DNA of 64,000 nt from Corynebacterium pacaense (GTDB lineage Bacteria > Actinomycetota > Actinomycetes > Mycobacteriales > Mycobacteriaceae). How positions within the stretch are numbered: position 1 is the first letter of the stretch; every line of letters starts with the position of its first letter. The notes below the pieces were generated by a model. That model worked only from the letters and a program-made list of their open reading frames with translations. It ran no database searches and was not told the DNA's origin. This document shows positions 36,305 to 47,265 of the stretch, piece after piece. The translations under genes and the position numbers were made by a program. The DNA is taken from positions 952,708-1,016,707 of the forward strand of contig NZ_LT821239.1 in NCBI RefSeq assembly GCF_900169525.1. Reading direction: 5' to 3'.

Positions 36305-36880
36305 GTGAAGGTGGCTGAATTGGAGCAGGAACTCGCCGACCTGGTGCCGCGTGCCGCGGCGGGAGACCGTCGCTCGCTCCAGCGGATAATGGAGATTGTC
36401 CATCCCATGGTGCTGCGCTACTCCAGGGCCCGGATCGGCGGGGGACGGCAGCCGACCCCCGATGATGTCGCCCAGGAGATCTGTCTCGCGGTGGCGACCT
36501 CCATCGGAAACTTCGTCGACCAGGGCCGCCCGTTCATGGCCTTCGTCTACGGCATCGCCTCCAACAAGGTCGCCGATGCGCACCGCGCGATGTCGAGGGA
36601 CAAGTCCACCCCGACCGAGACCGTCCCCGACAGTGAACCCGATACTTTCACCCCGGAGGAGTTCACGCTGGTCCGGGATGGAAGTAACAAAGTCAGGGAG
36701 CTTCTCGATCTACTCAGTGACAAGGCCCGTGAGATCCTGATACTCAGGGTCCTCGTGGGACTGTCGGCAGAGGAAACCGCAGAGATGGTGGGCAGCACCC
36801 CAGGTGCTGTGAGGGTGGCTCAGCACAGGGCACTCAACTCACTTCGAAGCGCACTGGAGCAGCAGGAGAGCAGACAATGA
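36305..36880 (+). CDS. sigD: ECF RNA polymerase sigma factor SigD
   Basis: 191 residues from GTG 36305. Region 2 (about 27-95) includes DDVAQEICLAVATSIGNF and FMAFVYGIASNKVADAHR, which bind core enzyme and the -10. Region 4 (about 137-185) has a helix-turn-helix (LSAEETAEMVGSTPGAVRVAQHRAL) for the -35. Position and sequence match Rv3414c (SigD), whose regulon concerns the cell envelope in corynebacteria. The stop overlaps the anti-sigma gene (ATGA). Confidence 0.9.
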   Translation: MKVAELEQELADLVPRAAAGDRRSLQRIMEIVHPMVLRYSRARIGGGRQPTPDDVAQEICLAVATSIGNFVDQGRPFMAFVYGIASNKVADAHRAMSRDKSTPTETVPDSEPDTFTPEEFTLVRDGSNKVRELLDLLSDKAREILILRVLVGLSAEETAEMVGSTPGAVRVAQHRALNSLRSALEQQESRQ

Positions 36881-37755
36881 ATCGACGTCACAATGGTGGT
36901 GACAGGGATGGCCGGGAAATCGTCAACGAACAGCTGAAGAAGCTGTTCGAGGACGATTCATTCCTGAGCGACCTGTCCCGCGGCGTTGATCCCTCCGAGG
37001 GGTCGGATCCCCTCGCGGGCCTCCTCCTTGATTTCGGGAGAGAGGTCAACGCCGACATGCCCCCGGTTCCCGATCTCGAATCCCTGCTCCCGCCCGCCGG
37101 TCAGGCCTCGCCGGACGCCTCCCCGCGGACCACGGAGTTCACCCCTGTGACACCCGAGGCCGACGGTGCCACGGATGTGGTGGACCTTGGGGAGCGTCGA
37201 GAAGCACGCCGCAACCGCAAGTCGCACCCCTTCCTCAGCGGACTCGTCGGCGCGGCTGCGGCCACCCTGCTCATCGCCGGTGGTGGAACCGCGGTGTACA
37301 ACGCCGACGCCGACTCGCCGCTGTACGGAATCAGGAGCGAACTGTTCCACACCGATGATCCCAGTGTGGTCGAGCTCGCCAGCACCCTCGAGGAGGTGGA
37401 TTCCCGGACCGCCAACGGTGATGTGGAAGGAGCCCGCGAACTTCTCGAGCAGGCGCGCGCGATGATCGGTCAGATGCAGGAGAGGCAGCGCGGTGACCAG
37501 CCGCCCGCCACGGAATCCGCAGCCCCCGCGACCTCGGTGACCACGGAGACCCTGACCACCACGGAGGCGCCGGCCGCACCGGCCGCCCCGGAGACCGTCA
37601 CGCACACCGAGACTTATACAACGACGGTGCAGCAGACGATCATTCCGGCTCCGGTCTATCCCACCGTCGCCCCGACGCAGACACTCGCGCCGCCGCAGAC
37701 GATCACCGTCACCTCGACCCCGGGGGAGGGTGGCCTGACCCCGCCCCAGGGATAG
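36877..37755 (+). CDS. rsdA: Anti-sigma-D factor RsdA
   Basis: 292 residues. The N-terminal cytosolic part (to about 110) carries the sigma-binding region found in RsdA (NEQLKKLFEDDSFLSDLSRG, then a repeat-like DPLAGLLLDFGREVNADMP). One membrane segment lies at about 119-141. The external part is helical to about 205, then Thr/Pro-rich (TTTEAPAAPAAPETVTHTE). Regulated proteolysis is the expected way to free SigD. It is coupled to sigD by a four-base overlap. Confidence 0.88.
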   Translation: MNRRHNGGDRDGREIVNEQLKKLFEDDSFLSDLSRGVDPSEGSDPLAGLLLDFGREVNADMPPVPDLESLLPPAGQASPDASPRTTEFTPVTPEADGATDVVDLGERREARRNRKSHPFLSGLVGAAAATLLIAGGGTAVYNADADSPLYGIRSELFHTDDPSVVELASTLEEVDSRTANGDVEGARELLEQARAMIGQMQERQRGDQPPATESAAPATSVTTETLTTTEAPAAPAAPETVTHTETYTTTVQQTIIPAPVYPTVAPTQTLAPPQTITVTSTPGEGGLTPPQG

Positions 37756-37788
37756 ACTCCCCCGTGCGCAGGGAGGGTTGAACCGAGC

Positions 37789-37842
37789 GCATACATAACA
37801 GTGCACCCCGTGAGCATCCACGGGGTGCACTGTTATGTATGC
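37789..37842. terminator. Very long perfect palindrome, bidirectional terminator
   Basis: Two perfect 24-bp arms (37789-37812 and 37819-37842) are separated by the 6-nt loop AGCATC. The outer arms are AT-rich (ATACATAACA / TGTTATGTAT) and can supply U-runs in either direction. That suits its place between the convergent rsdA and DUF5319 genes. Confidence 0.85.
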
Positions 37843-37860
37843 GGCGAAAGCTCCGGGTGG

Positions 37861-38232
37861 CTATTTCGCCTCGAGGCCGTCCAGGTAGCCGAGGCAGTAG
37901 TCCCATGGGACGTAGGCGTCGACATTGGGGCGCAGGCTCGGCTCGTGGACGGGGCTGAGTTCACCGGCGAGGGTGGCGCGCATGTTCGCGGCCATGATGT
38001 CCCATTCGTAGTAGTGGAACTCCTCGCAGTCCTCGCACATGAAGAAGATACCCTCGATGCCGCGGGGACGGAGGATCCGCTTGAACTCGGTGACCAGTTT
38101 CAGGTCCTGCTCAACGTGTGGGCGTTCCTCGTCCGAGAGCGGTTCGAGGGCTTCATCCTCGGTGAGGAAGGATGCCGGGTCGTTGGGATCGTCGGCAAAC
38201 GGGTCGCGGGGCATCATCGCATCAAAGTTCAC
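37861..38232 (-). CDS. DUF5319 protein (Rv3412 family)
   Basis: 123 residues from GTG 38232 (VNFDAMMPRDPFADDPNDPASF). An acidic N-terminus is followed by GIEGIFFMCEDCEEFHYYEWDIMAANM and PNVDAYVPWDYCLGYLDG, with three cysteines (C-x-x-C plus one) that could bind a metal. Family and position between rsdA and guaB match Rv3412. Function is not known to me. The longer open frame upstream lacks family similarity. Confidence 0.8.
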   Translation of the reverse strand: MNFDAMMPRDPFADDPNDPASFLTEDEALEPLSDEERPHVEQDLKLVTEFKRILRPRGIEGIFFMCEDCEEFHYYEWDIMAANMRATLAGELSPVHEPSLRPNVDAYVPWDYCLGYLDGLEAK

Positions 38233-38354
38233 ACCCGTTACCCTATTGGTTGACGGGGGTAATGGGCAACCAGCGGCGGCGCGGCGGGGTGGAGCCGGCC
38301 ACATGGGTGGCAGCCGGTGGAGAATGTTACACCGCCTGGAGGATGGTTATCTGA

Positions 38355-40591
<2,237 letters not shown>

Positions 40592-40707
40592 TTACTTTTT
40601 GCACCAGGGCAGTGATGGGTGGCTCTGGCAAAAGAAGTTCTCTGTTTGCGCCGGCATCTCCTGGAGGATTGGGCCGAGTGCCAAAACGAGTTCCATGAGC
40701 AAAGGGG

Positions 40708-41862
40708 TCATTGTTCTTTCCTAGGATTCAGCGGGATTGAGATTGACGTAGTCCAAAGTCCGTGGATTTCGGAAGATGAGAAATGGCCACCGATGCTCTC
40801 GACAGCAGCCTTCATCGCGGGAATACCAAACCCGGTAGAGAGATCTGACGGCGGGTCTTCTTGCTTGACGTAATTGGTGATGGAGACTTCACACTTGCTT
40901 GGATCTTCATCAGATGAAATACAAACCTCGGAGATTGGCTCAGCATACTTGCTGATGTTCGTTGAAACTTCAGCGAGAACGAGCCCTAAGATTGAGGTCG
41001 TGGAACGATCAAACTCGCGAGGCATCGTTGTTGATTCGCCCGCGATGTTGAATCCGGACTTTTGGAGCTCCTCAACAAACTGAGCCAATGGTTTCTGATT
41101 AACGTTTGCGTCAACACTCGGCCAGACAGCGGGAAAGGATCTTATTAGAGACCTCACCTCGGCCATAGCATGACGAGCGGAGGTACTGATTTCCCGAAGC
41201 TCGGCGTGCTCGGAGTCGGACAGCAGGCTGTGTGGGTTGCATGTCAGAGCTTCTGACTTCATGACGACACGAGTCAACTCCCGGGCGACTGAATTGTGCA
41301 GTTGCGAGGCCATGGAGTCGTGGGTGTCCTTGAGAAGAGCCATGCGTTCCGCTCCTGCTCGTTCGGTGGCTTCCTTCGCCGTGACCAGTGCCACTGCCGC
41401 TGACAGGGCAACTATGAAAAAGGTCCCCCAAATGAGAAATGCGAACCCTGGGAATCCAAGTCCCCAGAATGGGCCTGCATCCTCGCTGGATTCAATCCAA
41501 CACAGGAGAAGTGAGAACACTATGGCGAAAATCTTATGGCCGCGGTAGTAGGAATATGCACAAAGGAAGGGACTGAGTAAACAAATTGAAAAGAGTGGTA
41601 GTGGAGCATAAACGAATGAGAACCAAGAAATCGGTACGAGAAATACTACCGAGAGTCGTGGAAACGCCGGTGCTATCGCGACCGTAATTGCGCAGAGGAT
41701 GAGGATAGAAAGTGACTGAGAGTCAACGGGAATGGATCTGGCGACCATCTCGGTGATGCCGAGGACACAGGTAATGCCTCCGCATGCAATGCCTGGTACG
41801 AGATTCCTGACTCCGCTGAGTTTTCCCACCTGTGGCATGTTGCTGGGACGCCTTCCCCTCAT
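40708..41862 (-). CDS. Membrane histidine kinase of the bacteriocin cassette
   Basis: 384 residues. Five to six membrane segments fill residues about 20-162. A HisKA_3-type dimerisation helix follows with the likely phospho-accepting His189 in SQLHNSVAREL, then a HATPase domain with VLAEVSTNISKYAEP (N box) and STGFGIPAMKAAVESIGG (G boxes). No external sensing domain is seen, so the membrane part itself may sense the signal. ATG 41862 nearly touches the stop of the ABC ATPase; ATG 41838 with AGGGGAAGG upstream is an alternative start. Confidence 0.85.
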   Translation of the reverse strand: MRGRRPSNMPQVGKLSGVRNLVPGIACGGITCVLGITEMVARSIPVDSQSLSILILCAITVAIAPAFPRLSVVFLVPISWFSFVYAPLPLFSICLLSPFLCAYSYYRGHKIFAIVFSLLLCWIESSEDAGPFWGLGFPGFAFLIWGTFFIVALSAAVALVTAKEATERAGAERMALLKDTHDSMASQLHNSVARELTRVVMKSEALTCNPHSLLSDSEHAELREISTSARHAMAEVRSLIRSFPAVWPSVDANVNQKPLAQFVEELQKSGFNIAGESTTMPREFDRSTTSILGLVLAEVSTNISKYAEPISEVCISSDEDPSKCEVSITNYVKQEDPPSDLSTGFGIPAMKAAVESIGGHFSSSEIHGLWTTSISIPLNPRKEQ

Positions 41863-41864
41863 GA

Positions 41865-42503
41865 TTATGCTGTGATGAACTTTCCAAGATCGATGCTTAC
41901 GTCAGAGTGCTCCGTCACCAGGCGTGAATGGGTGGCTATGACCACAGTCGCGCCATCATCTGCTAATCCACGGAGCTTCTTCATCACCATTATCGCATTT
42001 GAGTCGTCGAGTGCGCCTGTCGGTTCGTCGGCGAGAATGAGGGAAGGCTTCTTCAGAATCAACCGTGCCAAAGCCACACATTGCTGTTCGCCTCCAGACA
42101 GTTCGTGCACCTTTTTTCTTTCGAAACCAGCAAGTCCGACATCATCAAGAGCCATGGACATCGCTTCTCGGGTGGCTTTTCTGCCTTCAGTGGCCAGGGC
42201 AAGGTTGTAGCTGACACTTCGATCGGGGATGAGTGCATAATCCTGAAACAGATATCCAACCATGGCCCATCGGAACAGTCGACGCTGTCGCGAGCGCAGC
42301 GAAGAAATTTCTACATCGCGAAAAGTGATTGTTCCAGAATCCAGGGTGTCCAATGCTCCCACGCAATTGAAGAGTGTGGTCTTCCCTGATCCGGATACGC
42401 CTGTAATGCAGCTGATACCGGCAGTTGGAAAGTCGATGTTGATGTTTTCCCAGAGGGATCTGCCACCGAATGATTTTGACGCGTGGCGGATACTGATGTT
42501 CAT
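41865..42503 (-). CDS. ABC transporter ATP-binding protein, bacteriocin export/immunity
   Basis: 212 residues from ATG 42503 (MNISIRHASKSF), with AGAGGA upstream; the longer open frame is not family-like. Walker A is GVSGSGKTT, the signature motif is LSGGEQQCVALARL, Walker B is PSLILADEPTGALDD, and the switch His lies in VVIATHS. It belongs to the MacB/LolD-like class that partners FtsX-type permeases, here the gene 20 bp upstream. In lactococcin 972 loci such a pair serves export and/or self-immunity. Confidence 0.9.
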   Translation of the reverse strand: MNISIRHASKSFGGRSLWENINIDFPTAGISCITGVSGSGKTTLFNCVGALDTLDSGTITFRDVEISSLRSRQRRLFRWAMVGYLFQDYALIPDRSVSYNLALATEGRKATREAMSMALDDVGLAGFERKKVHELSGGEQQCVALARLILKKPSLILADEPTGALDDSNAIMVMKKLRGLADDGATVVIATHSRLVTEHSDVSIDLGKFITA

Positions 42504-42523
42504 GTGAGGTGTTCCTCTCGAGA

Positions 42524-44557
42524 TTATGTGTGAGGACGCTTGATCTGCGTCCGATCGAGATAGGCAGTCATAGACAAAGTAAGGAGTGACCAGAAGGTGA
42601 TGAGAACGAAAATAACGACGATGAGCTGAGGTGATATTGCTCCACTTCTGCTGAGAAAATCGCCTGAAGGGTTGTTCATCGCGGTGTTTTCGTGGAGAAC
42701 CTGAATCCGACGGATCACCCACACTGCCGGAATTAGCCAGGTGAGAATTTCCATGGCCATTAAGCCTCTCCGGAGGAACCAGGGCTTCCGCCCCAGGAGA
42801 AAGCCCACATGTAGGCGGAGGTTATTTTTTATCTGATAGCTGACGGCGGAGACCAGAACTATAGCCGTGATGATGATGGTCGCAAGAAGGACATTTATCC
42901 CCTCCATGTGAAGCTGAATACGCAGATTACTTCTGGCTTCGTTCCAGGTGTTCACCGCAGGTGTTGCCGCTGCCACCAATCTGTCATCTGGGGGAACGTT
43001 GATCAGCTGTTCTGCCACCATGGAATTGTTTAGAAGGAGGGCGTTGTTTGTCGCCAATGCCCCGATATTGCGATCGGACAATGTGGAAAGCCCACGAGGA
43101 AGGACGACGATGATGGGACTATGAACCGTGGACGGCTCCAAGAAGGCACCCCTGGAAAGAGTTCTGTAGGTGAATACCTCTCTGTCATCGGAATAGGGAA
43201 CCTGCTTGATTGAAGGACTCTCGATTCCCGCCAGGCCTGCTTCAAATTCGAGGGTGGTGCTGATGTGGACGATGTCACGTTCAGGAGTGTCTGCGGGAGT
43301 CAACACCGTTACCGTCGTTGCATCACCACCGAGATCTTCTTCCGATAGACCGGCCTCGGTGAGCGCGAAGTGGGTATTGCTGAGTACTAGTGGGTGGGAC
43401 AGAGCTTCACTACCGCGGGCCCATTCGGTGGAGACCAGAAGTAGTTCATCATTGGAATCGATCATTCTCAGTGTGGCACCCAGTTCCGGAACTGAGTTGA
43501 TTTTGCCTGCTGCGACGCCAATCTGTACAGCGTCGCCTCGATTGTCCCACCATGGTCGGTCTGCTTCGACCCGGTCGGATTCGATGACTAGTGCCGTCAT
43601 TGATCCGGCGGTTCCCAGAGTGAGGATAATCGCTAAAATGCGCAGTGCCATGATGCTGATGGATATTTGAGACATCGGGCGTGCGCCTTTGATGGCGTTG
43701 ACCAATGTAGTGCTGCGAAGCGCCGCCTGACTCAGGAGGTATGCGCTGGCAATCAGCACTGCCTGAACAATCAGGACTATAAGGAAGAACCTGAGAAAGA
43801 GACCAATTTCTGCAAATTGGTTATACAAAGCGAGAGAGATGGAGGTGAAACCTCCGGCCGCAGCAGCAAGGATGGCTGTGGGCAGAGCTATTTCTCGTGC
43901 TTCCATAAAAATGGTCCTTCTCAGTGGCAATCCCAGCATCTGGTGGATTGCATAGGTACGAGAGCGAAAGATCACATGCGCCGCCGAGAGGCCAAAAACT
44001 AGCAATCCAACGAGTGATACGGTGACCAATATCGGCGTCGCCGACAAGGCACCTGTGACACCAACAATGTTTTGGGTCTGACCATTTAAGCCATGCGCCT
44101 GAGCCATTTCAAGGAACTTCTGATCCACACCCTTCGGGCCCGAGAGCGCGTAGACTCCCCGTGGATCCAAGGTTGTCTCCTGCATGAGGTCTAACAACTT
44201 CATGGGGCTTTGTGGGACAAATTTTCGATTCCCCTTCCGGACCATGTCTGAGAGGGGATGGCCGGGGGGCGCTGTGACAGCATATGTGATGAGTTGAGCG
44301 TCGGGATCCTCGAGATGCGCTTCAGTTTCGTACACACTATGCGAAACTGCGGTGTCATGTTCGATGGAAAATTCTTTGATTAACTGGCGAAGTTCCGATG
44401 CCGATACAGTTCCATTCGAATCTTCGATCATGACGCGCTGGTTTCCGAATTCCGGAGCAAGCTCCGACAAGGTCGAAGTCATTGAAACGGCTGCCAGAGG
44501 TGACAGGAGCAGGGCTGTGGCCACTCCGCTGAAGAGCAGCGACAGGTAACGATGCAT
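42524..44557 (-). CDS. Bacteriocin-associated FtsX-like integral membrane (immunity) protein
   Basis: 677 residues from ATG 44557, chosen because AAGGAT lies about 9 bases upstream; the frame stays open to 44734. The protein has one N-terminal TM segment, a large external domain (about 30-180), a group of TM segments in the middle (LVTVSLVGLLVFGLSAAHV, FLLIVLIVQAVLIASAYLLS and others), a second large external domain, and final TM segments. This is the layout of the bacteriocin-associated 7-TM family (TIGR01654) found beside lactococcin-972-type genes. Immunity or export is inferred from family and context. Confidence 0.8.
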   Translation of the reverse strand: MHRYLSLLFSGVATALLLSPLAAVSMTSTLSELAPEFGNQRVMIEDSNGTVSASELRQLIKEFSIEHDTAVSHSVYETEAHLEDPDAQLITYAVTAPPGHPLSDMVRKGNRKFVPQSPMKLLDLMQETTLDPRGVYALSGPKGVDQKFLEMAQAHGLNGQTQNIVGVTGALSATPILVTVSLVGLLVFGLSAAHVIFRSRTYAIHQMLGLPLRRTIFMEAREIALPTAILAAAAGGFTSISLALYNQFAEIGLFLRFFLIVLIVQAVLIASAYLLSQAALRSTTLVNAIKGARPMSQISISIMALRILAIILTLGTAGSMTALVIESDRVEADRPWWDNRGDAVQIGVAAGKINSVPELGATLRMIDSNDELLLVSTEWARGSEALSHPLVLSNTHFALTEAGLSEEDLGGDATTVTVLTPADTPERDIVHISTTLEFEAGLAGIESPSIKQVPYSDDREVFTYRTLSRGAFLEPSTVHSPIIVVLPRGLSTLSDRNIGALATNNALLLNNSMVAEQLINVPPDDRLVAAATPAVNTWNEARSNLRIQLHMEGINVLLATIIITAIVLVSAVSYQIKNNLRLHVGFLLGRKPWFLRRGLMAMEILTWLIPAVWVIRRIQVLHENTAMNNPSGDFLSRSGAISPQLIVVIFVLITFWSLLTLSMTAYLDRTQIKRPHT

Positions 44558-44639
44558 GGAAGCAATATCCTTCGAAAGTGCGGAAATGGCCACCGCGGTG
44601 AATATGACACCGGTGGCCATTCTTAGCCATGAGTCTGCA

Positions 44640-44906
44640 TCAGCAGAAACGATAGTATGTCTTGTTGGTTCCAATAACCTTGGATGGTGCGCTTGCCCTG
44701 GACCACGTATTCCGATTCGTGCATCCGCTGTCACTGGTGATTGTTCCTACCGCGGTGGAACCGTGGGATTTTCCGTTGTGGAAGTAGTTGGACCACACCG
44801 TGCCGCTTCCGACACCGTAGTCCCAGACGCCACCATCAATGTTGATTGTTGTTGCTGATGCGGCAGCTGCCCCAGATACTGTTAGACCGGCTATGACGGA
44901 TGGCAC
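44640..44906 (-). CDS. Lactococcin-972-family bacteriocin precursor
   Basis: The mature part has the lactococcin 972 pattern: DGGVWDYGVGSGTVWSNYFHNGKSHGSTAVG near its start and an ending with a Trp-Ser-Arg-Ala strand and aromatic TYYRFC. Lactococcin 972 is a non-lantibiotic bacteriocin that binds lipid II and blocks septum formation. The continuous frame starts at GTG 44906 with a truncated signal peptide (MPSVIAGLTVSGAAAASA, cleavage expected after ASA). A better start at 44938 is one base out of frame. It is the first gene of a minus-strand cassette with permease, ATPase, kinase and regulator. Confidence 0.82.
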   Translation of the reverse strand: MPSVIAGLTVSGAAAASATTINIDGGVWDYGVGSGTVWSNYFHNGKSHGSTAVGTITSDSGCTNRNTWSRASAPSKVIGTNKTYYRFC

Positions 44907-44938
44907 GCTTAAGCGGAACCTGAACCTAGTTTTTTCAT
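44906..44938 (-). other. Out-of-frame leader of the bacteriocin gene with A6 tract
   Basis: ATG at 44938 has a good AAGGA ribosome-binding site and begins M-K-K, but reads into TAA after nine codons. Adding one base in the A6 tract (44930-44935) gives MKKTRFRFRLSVPSVIAG, a complete charged signal-peptide start in frame with the bacteriocin. This suggests a one-base deletion, phase variation or a sequencing error. Confidence 0.65.
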
Positions 44939-45042
44939 TTCGTGTCCTTGTCGGGTATTCGAAGGAGGATTTCCCTCGGGTGGTGGTGCAGTCAGTATCA
45001 TCCCAATTCCACGTATCGTGCTACAAGGGTCTTGTGGTCCAC

Positions 45043-45071
45043 ATTATAGGTGTCAAAGGACCCTTGCTTTA
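45043..45071 (-). promoter_or_regulatory. Possible promoter of the bacteriocin cassette
   Basis: A perfect -10 TATAAT (45048-45043 on the minus strand) with a weak -35-like TAAAGC 17 bp upstream. GGGTCC and GGACC half-sites flank the -10 and could be a regulator site. The leader would be about 100 nt. Confidence 0.4.
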
Positions 45072-45172
45072 CCGCTTCATTTATGCCTTGGACTACATCG
45101 AAACCGACCCGCAGTGAACCTCGGGTAGACTCACTCTCCGGTAAGACAACCATCAAGGAAGGCGTTAGTCAC

Positions 45173-46345
45173 ATGCGTGACCATGTAGAAATCGGTATCG
45201 GCCGCGAGGCACGTCGCACGTACAACCTCGATGACATCTCGGTTGTGTCCAGCCGCCGTACGCGTTCCTCCAAGGATGTGGATACCACCTGGCACATCGA
45301 CGCCTACCGCTTCGAGGTCCCCTTCATCAACCATCCCACCGATGCCCTGGCCAGCCCGGAGTTTGTCATTGAGATGGGTAAGCAGGGTGGCCTCGGCGTG
45401 ATCAACGCCGAGGGGCTCTGGGGAAGGCATGCCGATATAGAGGGTGCGATCGCTAAGGTGATCGCCGCCTACGAGGGCAATGAGGATCGCAATGATGCCT
45501 CAGGTCTGGAAATCATCGGCGGCGGCGACCAGGCCGCGGCCACCCGCACCCTGCAGCAGCTGCACGCAGCCCCCCTGGACACCGATCTGCTCACCGAACG
45601 GATCAGCCAGGTCCGCGATTCCGGCCAGATCGTCGCGGTGCGGGTGTCACCGCAGAACGCCCGCGAGCTGGCACCGGTCGTCGTTAAGGCGGGTGCGGAT
45701 CTGTTGGTCATACAGGGAACCCTGATCTCGGCGCAGCACGTGGACACCGGTGGTGAGGCACTCAATCTCAAGGAGTTCATCGGTTCGCTCGACGTTCCGG
45801 TCATCGCCGGCGGTGTCAGCGATTACACCACCGCACTGCACATGATGCGCACCGGTGCCGTTGGCATCATCGTCGGCGGTGGCGAGAACACCAATGCCCT
45901 CGCCCTGGGCATGAAGGTGCCGCTGGCCACCGCCATCGCCGATGTCGCCGCCGCCCGGCGCGACTACCTCGATGAGACGGGCGGGCGCTACGTGCACATC
46001 CTCGCTGACGGTGACATCGAGAACTCCGGTGATGTGGTCAAGGCGATCGCCTGCGGCGCGGACGCTGTGGTGCTCGGATCCCCGCTCGCACGGGCGAAGG
46101 AAGCCGCCGGACACGGCTACTTCTGGCCGGCGGTGGCCGCGCACCCGCGCTTTCCGCGCGGTGTGGTCTCCGATTCCGGCTTCCTCGACGAGGACGTCCC
46201 CTCGTTGGCCCAGATCATCAATGGTCCCTCGCAGCTGCCGTGGGGTGTGGAGAACTTTTCCGGGGGCCTCAAGCGGGCGATGGCGAAGTGCGGTTATACG
46301 GATCTGAAGAGTTTCCAGAAGGTGACGCTGCACGTTCAGCGCTAG
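45173..46345 (+). CDS. guaB3: GuaB3 family IMP dehydrogenase-related protein
   Basis: 390 residues from ATG 45173 (MRDHVEIGIGREARRTYNLDD). It is a TIM-barrel relative of IMP dehydrogenase without CBS domains, equal in place to Rv3410c (GuaB3). The NAD/IMP loop that carries the catalytic Cys in GuaB (G-S-I-C-T-T) reads VGGGENTNALALG here, so no Cys is present at that position. The active-site chemistry is therefore unclear. Originally next to guaB, it is now separated from it by the bacteriocin cassette. Confidence 0.88.
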   Translation: MRDHVEIGIGREARRTYNLDDISVVSSRRTRSSKDVDTTWHIDAYRFEVPFINHPTDALASPEFVIEMGKQGGLGVINAEGLWGRHADIEGAIAKVIAAYEGNEDRNDASGLEIIGGGDQAAATRTLQQLHAAPLDTDLLTERISQVRDSGQIVAVRVSPQNARELAPVVVKAGADLLVIQGTLISAQHVDTGGEALNLKEFIGSLDVPVIAGGVSDYTTALHMMRTGAVGIIVGGGENTNALALGMKVPLATAIADVAAARRDYLDETGGRYVHILADGDIENSGDVVKAIACGADAVVLGSPLARAKEAAGHGYFWPAVAAHPRFPRGVVSDSGFLDEDVPSLAQIINGPSQLPWGVENFSGGLKRAMAKCGYTDLKSFQKVTLHVQR

Positions 46346-47180
46346 CCTTCCCCGCGGGCAGGGTGATCACCACGCTCGCGGCCACCACCAGGGCCATCGC
46401 CAGCCACTTCAGTGCGCTCGGGTCCTGGTGCAGGAACACCCAGCCTATCGACGCCGCGAACACCGGTTCGAGGCTGAGCAGGATGCCGAAGACCCCGGCG
46501 GGCAGGCGCCGCAGGGCGGCCAGCTCGAGGCTATAGGGGATGACCGAGCCGAGCAGTGCGGTGGCCACCGCCAGCAGCAGCAGATGGGAATCGGTGGCGA
46601 TCACCCCGATTCCGTCACCGGCAAAGGGGATGACCAGCAGTGCCCCGATGACAAAGGCCATCGCCAGTCCGCCCTGTCCGGGAACGAGCTGTCCGGCCCT
46701 CTTGCTGGCCAGAATGTAGGCCATCCAGAAGGCACCGGCGATCAGGGCGAAGATGACGCCGCGGGGATCGAGGGGGTTGCCGGTCAGCGAATCGACCCCG
46801 ATAAGCCCCATGCCGATGACCGCGAGGCCGACGGCCAATCCGTCGCGCAGTGAGCGTGAGAGCAACGCGGAGAGCAGCAGCGGACCGAGGAACTCCAGTG
46901 TCACCGCGGTACCGAGTGGGATCAGTTCGATGGAGGCGTAGAAGAAGCTGTTCATTCCCGCCAGGGATATGCCGAAGGCGGTGACCGCCGTCCACTGCCT
47001 GCCGCTCCAGCTGCGCACCGCCGGCCGCGCGACGGCGGCGAGCACGGCGCCGGCGATGAGCAGGCGCAGGGCGGTCACCGCCCAGGGCCCGGCGTGCGGG
47101 AAGATCTGCGTGGCCACGGCGGCACCGAACTGGAGGGAGAGGCAGGAGCCGAGGACGAGCAGCACGGCGGACTTGTTCAT
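46269..47180 (-). CDS. EamA/RhtA-type inner membrane exporter
   Basis: 303 residues with ten predicted TM segments in two EamA repeats (FGAAVATQIFPHAGPWAVTALRLLIAGAV...; AGAFWMAYILASKRAGQLVPG...). Members export amino acids such as threonine and homoserine; the substrate here is unknown. Its 3' end overlaps guaB3 by 77 bp on the opposite strand. It diverges from a LysR gene, which most likely regulates it. Confidence 0.85.
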   Translation of the reverse strand: MNKSAVLLVLGSCLSLQFGAAVATQIFPHAGPWAVTALRLLIAGAVLAAVARPAVRSWSGRQWTAVTAFGISLAGMNSFFYASIELIPLGTAVTLEFLGPLLLSALLSRSLRDGLAVGLAVIGMGLIGVDSLTGNPLDPRGVIFALIAGAFWMAYILASKRAGQLVPGQGGLAMAFVIGALLVIPFAGDGIGVIATDSHLLLLAVATALLGSVIPYSLELAALRRLPAGVFGILLSLEPVFAASIGWVFLHQDPSALKWLAMALVVAASVVITLPAGKASAERAASPSGNSSDPYNRTSPSPA

Positions 47181-47265
47181 GGGTTATATCATGGCCGAGA
47201 TCAACCGGTAAGAACAAGCGGAATAAATCGACCATAAAAGTTAAGCAAACCTGTACATTTTAGGC

